Positions 9,188-16,751 of a stretch of 64,000 nucleotides of DNA are shown in pieces. The stretch covers positions 186,001-250,000 of the forward strand of contig NZ_JAULRU010000569.1 in assembly GCF_030518155.1 (NCBI RefSeq), given 5' to 3'. The notes under the pieces were generated by a model, which was given only the letters and a program-made list of their open reading frames with translations, made no database searches and was not told where the DNA came from. Origin of the DNA: Gilvimarinus gilvus. Its GTDB lineage: Bacteria; Pseudomonadota; Gammaproteobacteria; Pseudomonadales; Cellvibrionaceae. The position numbers and the translations under genes were made by a program. Within the stretch, counting starts at the first letter, position 1. Each line of letters starts with the position of its first letter.

Positions 9188-9768
9188 TAAACCTTTACCT
9201 TCCCATTGTCGAAGCACGGTGTCGCACTTTTCTACCATTTATAAAAGAATGACATTTAAATACTAAGCTTTTATTTCCGAATTCACAGTTGATTAAACTT
9301 TCAACGCTAGTGTTACTCGGTTAATCAATTTGTAACTTTTTTGCACAACCTAATATTACGTATGTTTTTCCACACTTTCTGTGGATAACTTAGTGGATTA
9401 TTTTTGGGAAAAGTAGTCTGAGCCGCGTAAAACCTAGCTAAAGGTCAAATTGAACAATATTTAACCTTAATCTTTATTTCCTTTTAATTCAGTAACTTAC
9501 AGCTCTTTCCCAGTGTTTTAAGGCGATTTATCCAACAATATAGAGTTCAACCGCAATCACTTTACGCTGATGTGCATAAAAAGTTAGTGACCCTTAACCC
9601 TATACTCGCCGTAGACACAAAACTTTCACACTTCAAGCATAAAACTGACACAGAAACGTCATGTTTGGAATAAGGCTTGAATCACTATTTCACTTCTAAA
9701 AAAACGTTGCGTATTGGATTACTGCCCCTACCTTTACTGCAAAACAGTCGACGTTTACGCGATTGGGG
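9188..9768. other. AT-rich intergenic region with DnaA-box-like 9-mers
   Basis: No convincing gene is present between gpsA and the flavin reductase gene (581 bases). The stretch is clearly richer in A and T than its neighbours. Four matches to the DnaA-box consensus TTWTNCACA occur: TTTTGCACA at 9339-9347 (+), TTTTCCACA at 9366-9374 (+), TTATCCACA on the minus strand at 9380-9388, and TTATGCACA on the minus strand at 9571-9579. The second and third face each other across five bases and form a dyad TCCACA-ctttc-TGTGGA. The region must also contain the gpsA promoter. Confidence 0.6.
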
Positions 9769-10269
9769 TTACGCTTTTGCGATATGGGCGTAACCGCCAT
9801 TGTGATATATCAAAGGATCCGTGTGGCGCTCGCTAACCAGGACGTCGTCAATTTGTGCAATAACAATATGATGCGTGCCATAACTGACTACCTTGTCTGA
9901 TTTACAAAAGAAAACAGCCTCAGAGTCTGTCAAATAGGGAATTCCGTCAGGCCCCTCCAGCCAGCTCCCCACACTAAAGCGATCCTGCACGGGCTCAAAC
10001 CCTGCACAAACATTGGATACCTGGTGTTGATCCCGAAACAAGACATTTACCGCAAACGTACAACCTAAACTTTCGAGATGCCCCTGTAAGGAAACCTGCT
10101 TATTAATGCATACCAGCAACGATGGCGGATCATCGGAAACAGAGGTGACGGAGGATACAGTCATCGCAAAGCGCTCATCACTGTCGACGCGAGTGGATAG
10201 TACGCTCACCCCAGACGCCAGACGACGCATCCCCTGTTTCATGGCTAAGCCAAGATCTGTGTTGTGCAT
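9769..10269 (-). CDS. Flavin reductase family protein
   Basis: Flavin reductase-like FMN-binding domain protein of 166 residues, the type that supplies reduced flavin to two-component monooxygenases or reduces FMN directly. Recognisable blocks are MKQGMRRLASGVSVLST, AMTVSSVTSVSDDPPSLLVCIN (flavin-binding) and the HHIVIAQIDDV segment near the end. The start is the ATG at 10267-10269, preceded by GGAGG at a six-base spacing; an upstream in-frame extension overlaps the tRNA promoter and is not credible. No oxygenase partner is adjacent, so the physiological electron acceptor is unknown. Confidence 0.88.
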   Translation of the reverse strand: MHNTDLGLAMKQGMRRLASGVSVLSTRVDSDERFAMTVSSVTSVSDDPPSLLVCINKQVSLQGHLESLGCTFAVNVLFRDQHQVSNVCAGFEPVQDRFSVGSWLEGPDGIPYLTDSEAVFFCKSDKVVSYGTHHIVIAQIDDVLVSERHTDPLIYHNGGYAHIAKA

Positions 10270-10434
10270 AGTGCCTCCAATTGAATAAGGCGCTATTCTG
10301 ACCATCCCCCCGTGCAGACACAAGCGTGACATAGCAAAACAGCGCATCAAGTGGCCAATTTGAACACTGCCAACACAATTTGACGGCCGCGCAAGCAAAG
10401 GCTGCAAATTATTTAAATCCGTACTCATTTTTCG

Positions 10435-10463
10435 TTGACGAAGAAGATGGTCATGGGTATCAT
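10435..10463 (+). promoter_or_regulatory. Promoter of the tRNA-Pro/Arg/His cluster
   Basis: TTGACG at 10435-10440 and TATCAT at 10458-10463 are 17 bases apart and are followed by a GC-rich discriminator GCGCACC, typical of stringently controlled stable-RNA promoters. The first tRNA begins about 40 bases downstream. Predicted by eye. Confidence 0.7.
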
Positions 10464-10504
10464 GCGCACCTCTTGAAACGTGGTCACCGCGCTTCAAGAC
10501 GCGT

Positions 10505-10581
10505 CGGAGTGTAGCGCAGCCTGGTAGCGCGTCTGCTTTGGGAGCAGAATGTCGGGGGTTCGAATCCCTCCACTCCGACCA
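10505..10581 (+). tRNA. tRNA-Pro (TGG)
   Basis: Complete cloverleaf of 77 bases including encoded CCA. The acceptor stem is CGGAGTG/CACTCCG, the anticodon loop is TTTGGGA with anticodon TGG, and the T-loop GTTCGAATC is intact. Confidence 0.97.
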
Positions 10582-10599
10582 TTTTTAGTTTCCAGCCAT

Positions 10600-10676
10600 G
10601 CGCCCGTAGCTCAGCTGGATAGAGCATCCGCCTTCTAAGCGGATGGTCGCAGGTTCGAGTCCTGCCGGGCGCGCCA
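10600..10676 (+). tRNA. tRNA-Arg (TCT)
   Basis: Complete cloverleaf of 77 bases with encoded CCA. Acceptor stem GCGCCCG/CGGGCGC, anticodon loop CTTCTAA with anticodon TCT. It lies 18 bases after tRNA-Pro and is probably processed from the same transcript. Confidence 0.97.
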
Positions 10677-10773
10677 TTTTAGCCCTTCCAGGTGTAGCGG
10701 CGCGTCGCCAGGATATCAGGCGAATGCTTTAAAGTTCGCCAAAGTCCCCGAGGCGGGACAAGACCTCTCAATG

Positions 10774-10849
10774 GTGGCTGTAGCTCAGTTGGTAGAGCCC
10801 TGGATTGTGATTCCAGTGGTCGCGGGTTCGATCCCCGTCAGCCACCCCA
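10774..10849 (+). tRNA. tRNA-His (GTG)
   Basis: Complete cloverleaf with encoded CCA. Acceptor stem GTGGCTG/CAGCCAC, anticodon loop TTGTGAT with anticodon GTG, and discriminator C. The G at 10773 is the genome-encoded G-1 characteristic of tRNA-His, so the mature molecule probably starts there. It is separated from tRNA-Arg by 97 bases without other features. Confidence 0.97.
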
Positions 10850-11320
10850 CTTTTCTTCTGAATTACCCAGACACCCCACGCAAAAGCAAAGCCATAACCT
10901 CTTAGAACCCACTATGCCCTCAATCTGAGTTTCCATCCATTTTATTGCGCGGCATCTCTCATTTACTTCTCATCCCCCTACCTTCAGCGCAGGTCTATTT
11001 ATTGATAGAAGCACAGCGGCACCAGCACTATCGATGCGAATACCGCCAGCCTGATCGAAAATTAAAAATTGTCATCGCGCTGCCAAACAGAACCAGCGCT
11101 CTATACGGTTAACAGGCGTCGCTGTATGGGAGCTAAAAACAGCCACGTGCGCCCCCAAAGTGGCAAGCTACAGCCTATTGGACGCCTTTAGTATAGAATG
11201 AGAAGTCCCTCGATTAAGTTGTATAGGTTTGTTGCTTGGCTACTTGACCGAAGCTGTGGGAAAATGCCGACTTAATTAATTCTCTCCGAATTTGTACTGA
11301 CTAAAAGGTATACGCTCTAC
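10850..11320. other. Intergenic region upstream of folD
   Basis: I see no gene, repeat or tRNA in these 471 bases between tRNA-His and folD. There is no clear T-run hairpin terminator after tRNA-His. The folD promoter presumably lies here, but no strong -35/-10 pair stands out. Confidence 0.5.
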
Positions 11321-12172
11321 ATGTCTGCACTTGTACTTGATGGCAAGGCTCTTGCCGCTAAAACCGAACAGGAACTTTCCGCCCGCGTTGATGCGCTAAA
11401 GGCCGGCAGTAGCGGTCAAACGCCCATCCTCGCAACCATATTAGTGGGCGACGACCCGGCCTCTGCCACCTATGTGAAGATGAAGGGCAACGCCTGTGCA
11501 CGCATCGGCATGGAATCGGTCAAGGTAGAGATGCCAAGCGCAACCACCACAGAACAACTGCTGGCGAAAATCGACGAACTCAATAACAACCCGAATGTGC
11601 ATGGCATTTTGCTACAACACCCGGTGCCAGAACAGATTGACGAGCGCGCATGCTTCGATGCGATTGCACTGGAAAAAGACGTTGATGGTGTAACGTGCCT
11701 CGGGTTTGGCCGTATGAGCATGGGAGAGGATGCCTATGGCTGCGCCACACCAAAAGGGATTATGCGCTTACTCGAAGCCTACGAGATTGAAATGGCCGGC
11801 AAACACGCCGTGGTAGTAGGTCGCAGTCCTATTCTCGGCAAGCCAATGGCGATGATGCTATTGGGCGCTAACGCTACGGTTACTATCTGCCACTCCCGCA
11901 CCAAGGATTTAGCCGCACACATTCAGCAAGCGGACATTGTTGTTGGCGCTGTAGGCCGTCCCGAATTTATTAAAGCCGAGTGGATCAAAGACGGCGCTGT
12001 AGTGGTTGACGCAGGCTACCACCCTGGTGGCGTAGGCGACATTGAGCTGGCCCCACTGGTCGACCGTGTGGCAGCTTATACGCCCGTACCTGGCGGCGTC
12101 GGGCCCATGACCATCAACACCCTGATTTACCAAACTGTAGATTCAGGTGAAAAAGCGATCGCGGGCCACTAA
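11321..12172 (+). CDS. folD: Bifunctional methylenetetrahydrofolate dehydrogenase / cyclohydrolase
   Basis: Interconverts 5,10-methylene-, methenyl- and 10-formyl-tetrahydrofolate in the cytoplasm. The catalytic Tyr/Lys pair (ATYVKMKG), Gln (GILLQHPVP) and Asp (KDVDGVT) are present, along with the NADP-binding [12 protein letters not shown] and the family signature [11 protein letters not shown]. The 283 residues are the normal length. Some blocks ([21 protein letters not shown]) differ from the E. coli-type FolD and look like the variant found in several other phyla. It lies downstream of a tRNA cluster, a position also common in Pseudomonas-like genomes. Confidence 0.95.
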   Translation: MSALVLDGKALAAKTEQELSARVDALKAGSSGQTPILATILVGDDPASATYVKMKGNACARIGMESVKVEMPSATTTEQLLAKIDELNNNPNVHGILLQHPVPEQIDERACFDAIALEKDVDGVTCLGFGRMSMGEDAYGCATPKGIMRLLEAYEIEMAGKHAVVVGRSPILGKPMAMMLLGANATVTICHSRTKDLAAHIQQADIVVGAVGRPEFIKAEWIKDGAVVVDAGYHPGGVGDIELAPLVDRVAAYTPVPGGVGPMTINTLIYQTVDSGEKAIAGH

Positions 12173-12226
12173 CCAAAATATTGCAGGGGCTGTTAAGGCC
12201 CTGCTCCCGCCGATACGAGAACTTCT

Positions 12227-12601
12227 ATGGCACACTCAGCAAAACCTTACGCCCTAAAGTTGCCTGGCGGGTACCGCCGTTGCTTGCGCACCTTTTTCCT
12301 TGCAACGTCAATGGCACTATCCTGCGTAACGAGTGCTCACGAGAACTACCTTTTTATTTGTGAGCTAGAAGGAGCAACCCGCCAAATTGAGGTGGCTTAT
12401 TTGGTTTCAGAGCAAGATGTACCGTGCGAAGTTCGCTATCAAAAAAATGACGGGGACGGCACCGTATTGTGGCGCGCCAACAATCAGGGCGGCTTTTGCG
12501 AAAACAAAGCGGCCAGCCTTGTAAGCGAGCACAAAACACTCGGATTTCAATGTGAGAGTGAGAATTTGCCCGAAGATTTGCCACAAATTGGCGAATACTA
12601 A
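12227..12601 (+). CDS. Small secreted four-cysteine protein, unknown function
   Basis: Predicted exported protein of 124 residues. A long basic n-region is followed by a hydrophobic core (about residues 22-36) and an Ala-His-containing cleavage region (VTSAHE). The mature part of about 86 residues has exactly four cysteines, each followed by Glu (CEL, CEV, CEN, CES), consistent with two disulfides in the periplasm. The stop overlaps the ATG of truC in a TAATG junction, so the two are translationally coupled. I do not recognise the family. Coupling of an exported protein to RNA-modification genes is unexplained. Confidence 0.7.
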   Translation: MAHSAKPYALKLPGGYRRCLRTFFLATSMALSCVTSAHENYLFICELEGATRQIEVAYLVSEQDVPCEVRYQKNDGDGTVLWRANNQGGFCENKAASLVSEHKTLGFQCESENLPEDLPQIGEY

Positions 12602-13392
12602 TGGCGCCCCGGGATATTATTGATGGGGACACTCAAGAGAAGCCCGCACGGCTCGATATACTTTATCGAGACGAATACCTGATTGCCATTCAAAAACCCA
12701 GCGGGTTGTTAGTGCACCGCAGCCCTATCGACAAATATGAAACCCGCTTCGCGATCCAACAATTGCGCGATCAAATAGGCCAGCGTGTCTACCCAGTGCA
12801 CCGACTTGATAAACCGACATCGGGGGTACTCTTGTTTGCACTGGATTCAGCCACCGCAAAACAGGTCAACGAACACTGGAGCACGACCGAGAAAACGTAT
12901 TTGGCGGTTGTTCGCGGCTATGCTCCCGAACACCAAATGATTGACCACGCTTTGCGATACGAAGCCGACAGTTACGGTGACGCCAATTTAACGCATACAA
13001 CGGTACAGCAAGCAAAAACGCAAGTATCACGACTTGCCAGTATTGAACTCAACGTCACCATTGACCGCTACCCTTCGAGCCGCTACTCACTGGTCAAGTG
13101 CCAACCTTATACCGGACGCAAACATCAAATACGCCGCCACTTAAAGCGCATTAGCCACCCTATTATAGGCGACGCCAAACACGGCAAAGGTAAGCACAAC
13201 CGCTATTTTGCCAACCAATTACACACCCCCCGACTTCTGCTGGCAGCCACACAGCTGAAGCTTAAGCACCCTATCACGCGACAAACGCTTTGCATCAATG
13301 CGCCACTTGAAGGTTGCTTCGCCGAATTAATCCAACGCTTTGACTGGAACGAAGCCGTGCCGACAGAATGGTTACCCAATTATGCGTCTTGA
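12601..13392 (+). CDS. truC: tRNA pseudouridine synthase, TruC-like
   Basis: RluA-family pseudouridine synthase, best matching TruC, which modifies U65 of certain tRNAs. The catalytic motif YPVHRLDKPTSGVLLFA (Asp near residue 74) and the downstream YTGRKHQIRRHLKRI block are typical; the protein starts directly with the catalytic domain and lacks an S4 domain, as in TruC. The 263 residues match the family. It shares one base with the upstream stop (TAATG) and overlaps rsuA by 11 bases. Confidence 0.88.
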   Translation: MAPRDIIDGDTQEKPARLDILYRDEYLIAIQKPSGLLVHRSPIDKYETRFAIQQLRDQIGQRVYPVHRLDKPTSGVLLFALDSATAKQVNEHWSTTEKTYLAVVRGYAPEHQMIDHALRYEADSYGDANLTHTTVQQAKTQVSRLASIELNVTIDRYPSSRYSLVKCQPYTGRKHQIRRHLKRISHPIIGDAKHGKGKHNRYFANQLHTPRLLLAATQLKLKHPITRQTLCINAPLEGCFAELIQRFDWNEAVPTEWLPNYAS

Positions 13393-14071
13393 TAAGTTTA
13401 TTGCTCATAGCGCTGGCCTATCGCGTAAACAAGTGAAAATTGCACTGCACCACGATCAGGTTTGCGTAGACGAGCAGACAGTTAGAAACGGCGGTATCAT
13501 CGTTAACAGTGTAAATACAATTACCTTGGATGGACAAGTATTAGCACTATCGGGCCCGCGTTACTTTATGCTCCACAAACCAAAAGGCGTCGTCTGCGCG
13601 AATCAAGACGCCAGCTACCCCACGGTACTGGACTTACTCAAAGAGACAAATAGCGACACGCTACAAATCGCAGGACGACTCGATGTGGATACCACCGGCT
13701 TAGTCCTCATTACCGATGACGGCCAGTGGAATCACCGCGCCACCTCCCCCAAAGTAGGCAAGAATAAAACGTACCAAGTCACTACCCGCGAAGCCATAAC
13801 TCAAGCGCTCATAGAAGCACTTGAAGCGGGTGTTCACCTCAAGGGGGAGACTAAACCTTGTCGGCCAGCACAAGTTAAAATTCTCGATCAGCGGTGCGCA
13901 CAACTAACAATAAACGAAGGTAAGTACCACCAGGTAAAACGTATGTTTGCAGCAGCGGGAAATCATGTGGTCGCATTACACCGAAACAGTATTGGAGACA
14001 TAGCCTTAGATCCCACACTTACCGAGGGGCAGTATCGCCCGCTGAACGATATAGAAATAAATTCGATTTGA
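13382..14071 (+). CDS. rsuA: 16S rRNA pseudouridine-516 synthase
   Basis: Forms pseudouridine at position 516 of 16S rRNA. An N-terminal S4 domain (MRLDKFIAHSAGLSRKQV) is followed by the catalytic GRLDVDTTGLVLIT motif with the active-site Asp, and by the GKYHQVKRMF block. I start at the ATG at 13382, inside the end of truC (11-base overlap), because MRLDKF is the canonical RsuA start; it gives 229 residues, the usual length. Part of the truC-rsuA-rsmC cluster. Confidence 0.94.
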   Translation: MRLDKFIAHSAGLSRKQVKIALHHDQVCVDEQTVRNGGIIVNSVNTITLDGQVLALSGPRYFMLHKPKGVVCANQDASYPTVLDLLKETNSDTLQIAGRLDVDTTGLVLITDDGQWNHRATSPKVGKNKTYQVTTREAITQALIEALEAGVHLKGETKPCRPAQVKILDQRCAQLTINEGKYHQVKRMFAAAGNHVVALHRNSIGDIALDPTLTEGQYRPLNDIEINSI

Positions 14072-14099
14072 AAGACGACTTAACGGCGACTTGAGCCCT

Positions 14100-15131
14100 A
14101 TGACGAACGATCCGGCTATTGAATGGTTACTCGCGAACGCACCGACCGGTGGCAACACTCTGTGGCTGTGCGATGAACACTTCTACAATCAATCAGCCCG
14201 CCTGCCCAACGACCACAACGAGTACATCACCAACCGATTTGACATCGCCAGGCAACTTAAAGGGGCCGACTTACCGTGCCATTTCAATGATTTCGACGTT
14301 CGCCACATTGCAGATTATTCTCGGGATGCGATCGTATACCGAATATCCAAAGAAAAGCCGGTGGTACATCATGTCATTGAGCAAGCGGCAAAAAAACTCA
14401 AACCTTCTGGCCTGTTATTGATTGCCGGACTTAAGAGCGAAGGCGCCAAGAGTATACTGGAACACGCCGCAAAGACGTTGGGCGCGGCTAAAGGGACACG
14501 CAAAGAGGGCTTAGCCTACTGCGCCATTCTGAGTTCACAGGCCGAGAAAATTTCCACCAGCAGCAACTACAGCGAACTTCGCACGCACCCTATTCTCCCA
14601 CAATACTTTACCAAACCCGGACAATTCGGCTGGCAAAAAGTGGATGCGGGCAGCGAATTTTTAATCTCCACCCTGGAGTCGCAGACAGCTATTCAGCAAG
14701 CTGGCAGTCTACTGGATTTAGGGTGTGGGTATGGCTTTCTGGCACTCGAGTCTCTCAATCGAGTACTAACTCACCGCCCCGCAACCATTGTTTTGACGGA
14801 TAACAATGCCGCCGCTCTCGTTTGCGCACAGAAAAATACCGAATATTTAGCGCAGTGCGACGTGATAGCCGCCGACGTCGGCGATGAAGTAAGGGGACAG
14901 TTCGACCTAATCGTATGCAATCCGCCGTTTCATCAAGGCTTTCAGCTAAGCGGCGACCTTACCGATCGGTTTCTGACAAGCACCAAACGATTGCTCAAAC
15001 AAGGTGGGCATGCTTATTTTGTGGTAAATGCCTTTATTCCCCTGGAAAGCAAAGCGCACAAACACTTTGAATACGTCAATTTAATCGCTAACAACAATCA
15101 ATTCAAAGTTGTAGAACTTAAGCACTTTTGA
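14100..15131 (+). CDS. rsmC: Ribosomal RNA guanine-N2 methyltransferase (RsmC/RlmG family)
   Basis: SAM-dependent methyltransferase of 343 residues made of an inactive N-terminal methyltransferase-like domain and an active C-terminal domain. The SAM loop LLDLGCGYGFLAL and the catalytic motif VCNPPFHQGF are visible. The length favours RsmC (16S G1207) over RlmG (23S G1835), but the two share all motifs. I use the ATG at 14100; a TTG three codons earlier is possible. The 3' end overlaps the convergent spermidine-synthase-like gene by 14 bases. Confidence 0.8.
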   Translation: MTNDPAIEWLLANAPTGGNTLWLCDEHFYNQSARLPNDHNEYITNRFDIARQLKGADLPCHFNDFDVRHIADYSRDAIVYRISKEKPVVHHVIEQAAKKLKPSGLLLIAGLKSEGAKSILEHAAKTLGAAKGTRKEGLAYCAILSSQAEKISTSSNYSELRTHPILPQYFTKPGQFGWQKVDAGSEFLISTLESQTAIQQAGSLLDLGCGYGFLALESLNRVLTHRPATIVLTDNNAAALVCAQKNTEYLAQCDVIAADVGDEVRGQFDLIVCNPPFHQGFQLSGDLTDRFLTSTKRLLKQGGHAYFVVNAFIPLESKAHKHFEYVNLIANNNQFKVVELKHF

Positions 15132-15891
15132 TGTGAATCTGTCGAGGCACACGCCCGCCGCCAAAATTTTGCAGCCGTTTCTCGATGGCAGTACGCATCG
15201 ATAGAGATTGTGCAGAAACCCTTTCGCGGCTAAAACTGCCCACCGCATTTTCATAGTGTTTATGACTAAAGTAACAGAGCGAGGTAAAATCTCCGCGAGC
15301 GGCCACAACCCGCGCTGCTTGTCGATATTCCTTACTTGAGCCAAAATTTGTAATAATCTGTCCTCGATCGCTCAAACGCCTCGCTAACGACGTCAGCCAT
15401 GCTTGATTCAGCGGCGTGACTCGCTCAGGTTCACCGTTATTCGTTGTAAACAAATCATCGACAATGAGACCAAAAGCCGGGCCTCGATATTGCTTTACAA
15501 AGGCCAATGCATCAGCTTCAAGCAACAGTACATGCTTACTTTTCACCCCGAAAATCGTCTTAGCAATATGCAGGTGCAGTGCACTTATATCCACACCAAC
15601 CAGTAAAGCGGTGGGGAATATTCGCTGCAACTTAGCCATAACGGCGCCGCCACCGACACCGAGGACCAGCACGCGTAACGGCGCTTGTGCCTGTAGCAGC
15701 GCTGGCAACCACAGCAGGTCCCACAGGTTATCTTCTATCAACTTGGTCGGATTAAATTGGCTGTGAAAGGTACCGTCGGTATAAAGTCGCAGGCTGTTTC
15801 CCGCACTGCGTACCTCGCAATTTTGACCAAGCTCATCACAAGCCCGAAAAATCAGCACTGAATCGACTTCTCGAGTATTGTCATAGCCCAA
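15118..15891 (-). CDS. Spermidine synthase-like methyltransferase-fold protein
   Basis: Protein of 257 residues with the Rossmann core of the spermine/spermidine synthase family: VLVLGVGGGAVMAKLQ (nucleotide loop), VGVDIS, and LIVDDLFTTN in place of the usual aspartate-rich active-site motif. It lacks the strongly conserved polyamine-binding residues, so it is probably a relative rather than a true SpeE. The proposed ATG overlaps the end of the upstream DnaJ-related gene by 40 bases; a GTG at about 15858 would reduce this. Its stop overlaps rsmC convergently by 14 bases. Confidence 0.7.
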   Translation of the reverse strand: MGYDNTREVDSVLIFRACDELGQNCEVRSAGNSLRLYTDGTFHSQFNPTKLIEDNLWDLLWLPALLQAQAPLRVLVLGVGGGAVMAKLQRIFPTALLVGVDISALHLHIAKTIFGVKSKHVLLLEADALAFVKQYRGPAFGLIVDDLFTTNNGEPERVTPLNQAWLTSLARRLSDRGQIITNFGSSKEYRQAARVVAARGDFTSLCYFSHKHYENAVGSFSRERVSAQSLSMRTAIEKRLQNFGGGRVPRQIHIKSA

Positions 15892-16496
15892 TTCACCTGT
15901 TTTAGTTGATCCACATCTCCGCCGCGATCCGGGTGATGCTGCATCGCCAAACGCCGGTAACGCTGCTTAACGGCGCTCCAGCTGACTGGATCCGCCAACC
16001 CCATAACATCCAAAGCGCGAGTGCGATCGGCTTCGACTACAGGCTGTCGCCCCATTCTCAACCAAAAGTCATCGAGCATTTCATTGACACTGGCAACCGT
16101 CGCCTGATCGAAATGAGACCAGTCGAAATAGTAACGGCGCAATTTCTCATCGCGGCTACTGCCGAGCTCTCTGGCGCCGGACGCTGGCTGAAATCTTCGC
16201 ACGCTCACCTGCACCAGCCCGATATCCAGATACAGCGCCTGTGCTGCTAGCTCCTGCTGAAGATGATAAAGGGCATTAAACAGGACGAAATGGGCCTGAA
16301 ACAAGCGCTTAGAACAGCTTCCGAATTCTTCAGGAATCAAACCGCGAGCCACCGCAATCTTCAACAGTGCGTGCTCACTGAACTGCTGACCGTCTTCGAA
16401 CAGGAGTTGTCGAACCATTTCAAGCAGTGGATTGGGTCTATCTGCGCCTTTCAACGTCTCAGAATTAGCCATAGCCAAAGTATACATCGGCACCAT
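15852..16496 (-). CDS. DnaJ-related protein with C-terminal J domain
   Basis: Protein of about 214 residues with a DNAJ-related N-terminal region and a J domain at the extreme C-terminus; the HPD tripeptide in MQHHPDRGGD that activates Hsp70 ATPase is intact. The J domain is abbreviated, ending soon after helix III (WAMTILEKS). The start is uncertain: ATG at 16496 or the ATG at 16472 (MANSETL). It probably acts as a specialised co-chaperone of DnaK; clients are unknown. It is upstream of, and overlaps, the spermidine-synthase-like gene. Confidence 0.75.
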   Translation of the reverse strand: MVPMYTLAMANSETLKGADRPNPLLEMVRQLLFEDGQQFSEHALLKIAVARGLIPEEFGSCSKRLFQAHFVLFNALYHLQQELAAQALYLDIGLVQVSVRRFQPASGARELGSSRDEKLRRYYFDWSHFDQATVASVNEMLDDFWLRMGRQPVVEADRTRALDVMGLADPVSWSAVKQRYRRLAMQHHPDRGGDVDQLKQVNWAMTILEKSIQC

Positions 16497-16616
16497 CGGC
16501 AGGCGCTAATTCCCTTATTTTAGACTCTCTATCCCCTTGAATTGATTAGACTTAATACAAATTGCAGGGATTTCAGACAAAGCCATTAAAATCTTACTTT
16601 TTTTCGTGGTTGGGGG

Positions 16617-16645
16617 TTGACCAAATCCCGATGGCTCTATAAGAT
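16617..16645 (+). promoter_or_regulatory. Promoter of tRNA-Asn
   Basis: TTGACC at 16617-16622 is followed after 17 bases by TAAGAT (16640-16645; an overlapping TATAAG lies at 16638-16643) and by the discriminator GCGCACC, identical to that of the tRNA-Pro promoter. The tRNA starts about 30 bases downstream. Confidence 0.65.
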
Positions 16646-16675
16646 GCGCACCACTTCCCGAGAGGAAGTTACTGA

Positions 16676-16751
16676 TCCGCCTTAGCTCAGTTGGTAGAGC
16701 AAATGACTGTTAATCATTGGGTCGCTGGTTCGAGCCCAGCAGGCGGAGCCA
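16676..16751 (+). tRNA. tRNA-Asn (GTT)
   Basis: Complete 76-base cloverleaf with encoded CCA. Acceptor stem TCCGCCT/AGGCGGA, anticodon loop CTGTTAA with anticodon GTT, T-loop GTTCGAGCC. It is the only intact tRNA in front of the degenerate tandem repeats. Confidence 0.97.

Noticed and set aside
9188-9768. Chromosomal replication origin
   Set aside because: DnaA boxes are present but dnaA, gidA/mnmG, rpmH or parAB are not adjacent, and GATC clustering is not seen.
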